Notes under the pieces: model-generated
Told to the model about the DNA's origin: nothing
The model's input: only the letters and a program-made list of their open reading frames with translations
The model's database searches: none
In this document: positions 53,252 through 55,553 of the stretch, piece after piece
Numbering within the stretch: position 1 is the first letter of the stretch
How the letters are laid out: each line of letters starts with the position of its first letter
Program-made: the position numbers and the translations under genes
NCBI RefSeq assembly: GCF_001625595.1
Contig: NZ_AUXT01000163.1
Span: 1-55,553, forward strand
DNA length: 55,553 nucleotides
DNA from: Pseudoalteromonas luteoviolacea NCIMB 1942
Lineage (GTDB): Bacteria; Pseudomonadota; Gammaproteobacteria; Enterobacterales; Alteromonadaceae
Reading direction: 5' to 3'

Positions 53252-54432
53252 ACGTCATACTCCCTTCAGATATTACACTGACGATAATTATTAGCGCTAT
53301 ATTGGCGATTATTCTATCTAATTTATTGATGCGCTTACTTAAGCGCTATCAACCGAAGTTGAGGCGGCGGATACTATCTTGGCGTTTTCGTGCGGGTCTT
53401 ACATTATTGATTAGTATTTTTATCGTAATCGCGCTCATCCCCATTATATTCATTAAGGTGGACTCGGGTGAAGTAGGAGTATTGTGGAAGCGTTTTGCAG
53501 GTGGTACCTATTTAAAAGAGCCACTGCACGAGGGGACGGTGCTCGTTTTCCCTTGGGATACGTTAACGATTTACTCAAGTCGCTATCAAACGGCACATAC
53601 TAATGTGTATGCCATTACCAAAGAAGGACTGAGAATAACGCTTGATATTACAGTGCGTTACCGCCCAGAAGTGGAATTTATTCCATACCTCCATAAATTG
53701 GTTGGACCCAATTATGTGGATGAAATAATTCTGCCAGAAGTGAGTTCAGGAGTGCGTATGATAGTGTCTCAATATGATGCCGAGCAGGTTTATGGCAATC
53801 AGCGTAAAGAGGTGCAAGAAGAACTGCTGGGGCAGGTGCTCAATGAGTTAGAACTCAAAGAAAAGTCCATGTTGCGCCAAGAAGCCAAAACCATGTCGGG
53901 CCATCATTTGGTAAACCTAGATGATGTACTGATAAAGCGTGTTGACTTACCAGATAAAGTTCACAGCGCGATCATTTCCAAAGTGAACCAAAACTACATA
54001 TTGGAAGAGTACAAAATGCGTGTTGAAGTTGCGAAAAAAGAAGCCATGCGCAAAGAAGAAGAGGCCAAAGGGATCGCATTATTTCAAGAAATGGTCAGTG
54101 ACGGTATTTCTGAAGCTTACCTAAAGTGGCGAGGTATTGAAGCAACCATAGAGCTTGCCAAGTCCAATAATGCCAAGGTTGTGGTAATTGGTAGCGGTAA
54201 AGATGGTCTGCCGCTCATACTAAATACTGAAAGTAGCCTCACGCATGAAAATTCTCGCTTTGAAGAGACTCACAAACCTGGAGAGCTTAAGTCTGAACCG
54301 GATGAAAAAGACAAGTACCTGAACAGCGTGGACAAGTTTGGCCACAAGATAAAACCAGATCTACGCCAGCCAGATAAAACACTCTCAAACAGGTCTGAGC
54401 AAACAGGTGAGCCCATGGAGTATTTAAAGTAA
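53248..54432 (+). CDS. SPFH/Band 7 (prohibitin-like) membrane protein
   Basis: A 394-residue protein with two N-terminal membrane helices (about 6-27 and 48-71). The SPFH domain begins VDSGEVGVLWKRFAGGTYLKEPLHEG, with TKEGLRITLDITVRYRP and LVNLDDVLIKRVDLP. A Lys/Glu-rich coiled region (YKMRVEVAKKEAMRKEEEAKG) precedes the hydrophilic tail. SPFH proteins organise membrane microdomains and chaperone membrane complexes. It is translationally coupled to the exporter by the ATGA overlap, so it may stabilise that exporter or protect the membrane against the lipopeptide. That role is inferred from position. Confidence 0.9.
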   Translation: MNVILPSDITLTIIISAILAIILSNLLMRLLKRYQPKLRRRILSWRFRAGLTLLISIFIVIALIPIIFIKVDSGEVGVLWKRFAGGTYLKEPLHEGTVLVFPWDTLTIYSSRYQTAHTNVYAITKEGLRITLDITVRYRPEVEFIPYLHKLVGPNYVDEIILPEVSSGVRMIVSQYDAEQVYGNQRKEVQEELLGQVLNELELKEKSMLRQEAKTMSGHHLVNLDDVLIKRVDLPDKVHSAIISKVNQNYILEEYKMRVEVAKKEAMRKEEEAKGIALFQEMVSDGISEAYLKWRGIEATIELAKSNNAKVVVIGSGKDGLPLILNTESSLTHENSRFEETHKPGELKSEPDEKDKYLNSVDKFGHKIKPDLRQPDKTLSNRSEQTGEPMEYLK

Positions 54433-54463
54433 GCAGTACACTTCGTGATTTAAGTGCCCACAA

Positions 54464-54525
54464 ATAAAGTCATACAAGGCGGTAGGCATGAGTGTCGATT
54501 GGTCAGTATCCTTGTATGACTTTAT
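54464..54525. terminator. 16-bp perfect inverted repeat downstream of the cluster
   Basis: ATAAAGTCATACAAGG (54464-54479) is the exact reverse complement of CCTTGTATGACTTTAT (54510-54525), with a 30-base loop. It lies 32 bases after the SPFH stop, before the small peptide gene. It may be the operon terminator, though the loop is long and no T-run follows, or the footprint of an inserted element. Confidence 0.55.
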
Positions 54526-54599
54526 CCAATCTTTTGCGTAATATGAAAGATGTAGAATTAATACAATAGAGACTAAAAAGGCATCGCAAAGGGGGTTCT

Positions 54600-54800
54600 A
54601 TGAAAGTTCTATTTACGCTATCCACATCGCTATTTCAAAAACTATATGTAGATTCAAAAGAGGTAAAAGCAAGTACCTTAGCTAAAGCGAAAACGCTGAG
54701 TTATACAACTTTGTGTAAAGTTCAGGGCGGTTCTGGAACGCACAAAGGGAAAAAACCTGCTGACGGACTTCCGAACCATAACGGGTGCATCGAGCCGTAA
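54600..54800 (+). CDS. Small peptide with double-glycine leader-like motif
   Basis: A 66-residue peptide with a very strong ribosome binding site (AAAGGGGG, 54588-54595). The first 44 residues resemble a leader (LAKAKTLSYTTLCKVQGG), with hydrophobic positions spaced before GlyGly at 43-44, as in double-glycine leaders cut by C39 or related peptidases. The remaining 22 residues are polar and basic (Gly, Lys, His, Asn, Pro) with one Cys at position 63; another Cys is at 39. It could be a precursor of a ribosomal peptide. No maturation or peptidase gene is visible nearby, so function is open. Confidence 0.6.
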   Translation: MKVLFTLSTSLFQKLYVDSKEVKASTLAKAKTLSYTTLCKVQGGSGTHKGKKPADGLPNHNGCIEP

Positions 54801-55130
54801 GTAAATTGTTTAAATGAGAGAGTAAAATAGAGAATTATAGGGGTCAAATCGACATCATTTCGATTGCTTTGGCCCTGCTTGCCTTAACAGGCGATAAAAA
54901 TTTAAAGCTCTTAGATACTGAAAATTTAGCTATTTGCTGCTGAGAGACTTAGATAAAAAGGATTTTAAAGTATGAGAATCATTGGGGAAAAATGGTGACC
55001 CACCTGATTTGAAAAGTATATAAATCAATATTTTAAGTTTATTAGGGCTTTTCATAACCAGTGTTTTAGCGGCTTTGAGCCGCGCTGTTCCACCTTATTT
55101 AACTTTAAAACAGTGGATCAAAGGTGAAAC
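54801..55130. other. Non-coding region before the integrase remnant
   Basis: About 330 AT-rich bases without a credible gene. A compact hairpin GCGGCT-TTG-AGCCGC lies at 55069-55083, and an imperfect hairpin with GGGTCAAATCGA and TCGATTGCTTTGGCCC lies near 54840-54876, possibly the terminator of the peptide gene. AAAGGTG precedes the integrase start. Confidence 0.5.
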
Positions 55131-55514
55131 ATGCCTGAATTAACTAGATCATTCACAGACCAATTAGTGAGTAACTTACCAGTTAAAAAGAACATTCAGA
55201 TCTACACGGATAGTCATCACACACTTAAACTTTCAAATGCGACCATCGGGTAGAAAGAGCTATTATTTCAGAGCCAAGTGTAATGGCAAAGACATTAAAC
55301 GCAAATAGATCGCGAGCGACACGTTGAAATACCAGGCGAGCATATGCTCAAAATGTTTGAATACCTTGATGAACATGTAAACCCCGATTTTGTATTTTTC
55401 ATGAAACTTCAATCGACGGGGCATTTTATGCGTGGTCAAGTAATGAGATTGAAGTTTAGTGATTTTGATAAGATCGGTAAGTACGCCATCTTTACCATTA
55501 AGTTTTTTGCCTGA
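55131..55514 (+). pseudogene. Tyrosine-recombinase (integrase) pseudogene
   Basis: Reading in successive frames gives pieces of a phage-type integrase. MPELTRSFTDQLVSNLPVKK continues to IYTDSHHTLKLS and a stop (55131-55254). After a frameshift near 55238, RPSGRKSYYFRAKCNGKDIKRK ends in a stop. After another shift near 55345, FVFFMKLQSTGHFMRGQVMRLKFSDFD is seen, which resembles the box I region with the catalytic Arg (STGxRxGEvLxLkwsDid). The middle of the protein is missing, and the frame ends at 55514. The integrase is therefore dead, through frameshifts, stops and an internal deletion. It marks an old mobile element at the right edge of the cluster. Confidence 0.8.
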
Positions 55515-55553
55515 TTGAAGAGCTTTAACAGCATCATCAAAGTTGAATTGAGT

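Overview
The window looks like a chromosomal segment of a marine gammaproteobacterium, most likely Pseudoalteromonas. The supporting evidence is the rpsF-priB-rpsR-rplI operon, dnaB-alr, a Zur repressor, CheX, a tandem tRNA-Gly array and an AT-leaning codon style. The genus is inferred from gene order and protein character; no database search was possible.

Layout. 1-484: tRNA-Gly(GCC) array, two intact copies plus one 3' end, interleaved with decayed tRNA remnants. 565-2158: ribosomal operon with a promoter, an S6:S18-type leader hairpin and a terminator. 2471-6140: minor (pseudo)pilin operon (PilE, FimT, PilV, PilW-like), ending in an unusual 604-aa PilX-like protein with a repeat-rich body. 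6406-8423: ECF sigma factor, membrane anti-sigma-like protein and a DUF4097 repeat protein. 8552-11040: dnaB and alr. 11049-14982 (minus strand): YjbQ, CheX, Zur and a PAS-GGDEF-EAL membrane protein. 14983-15998: a 1-kb non-coding region in front of the main feature.

15999-54432 is a hybrid PKS/NRPS gene cluster, all on the plus strand. Synthetase 1 is FAAL-ACP-KS-AT-ACP-aminotransferase-C-A-PCP, the assembly logic of iturin/mycosubtilin, which makes a beta-amino fatty acid. Synthetase 2 has three C-A-PCP modules. Synthetase 3 has C-A-PCP, C-A-PCP-E, C-A-PCP-TE. Reading the ten-residue specificity codes by eye gives: beta-amino fatty acid - Gly - Asp(/Asn) - Asn-like - Asn-like - Thr - D-Leu - a possibly basic residue. 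That is seven alpha-amino acids plus one beta-amino acid, the same count as iturins but with a different sequence. Downstream lie a SyrP-like Fe(II)/2-oxoglutarate hydroxylase, a serine-hydrolase lipoprotein, a DUF697 protein, a tiny membrane protein, a SyrD/PvdE-type cyclic-peptide ABC exporter and an SPFH membrane protein. These are plausible tailoring, processing, export and self-protection functions.

54600-54800 encodes a 66-aa peptide with a double-glycine leader-like motif, a possible separate RiPP or secreted peptide. The window ends in a frameshifted, internally deleted tyrosine-recombinase pseudogene (55131-55514), suggesting that the right flank was once a mobile-element boundary. 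No phosphopantetheinyl transferase, MbtH-like protein or pathway regulator was seen. Domain boundaries are approximate (about 20 residues) and substrate calls are manual code readings.
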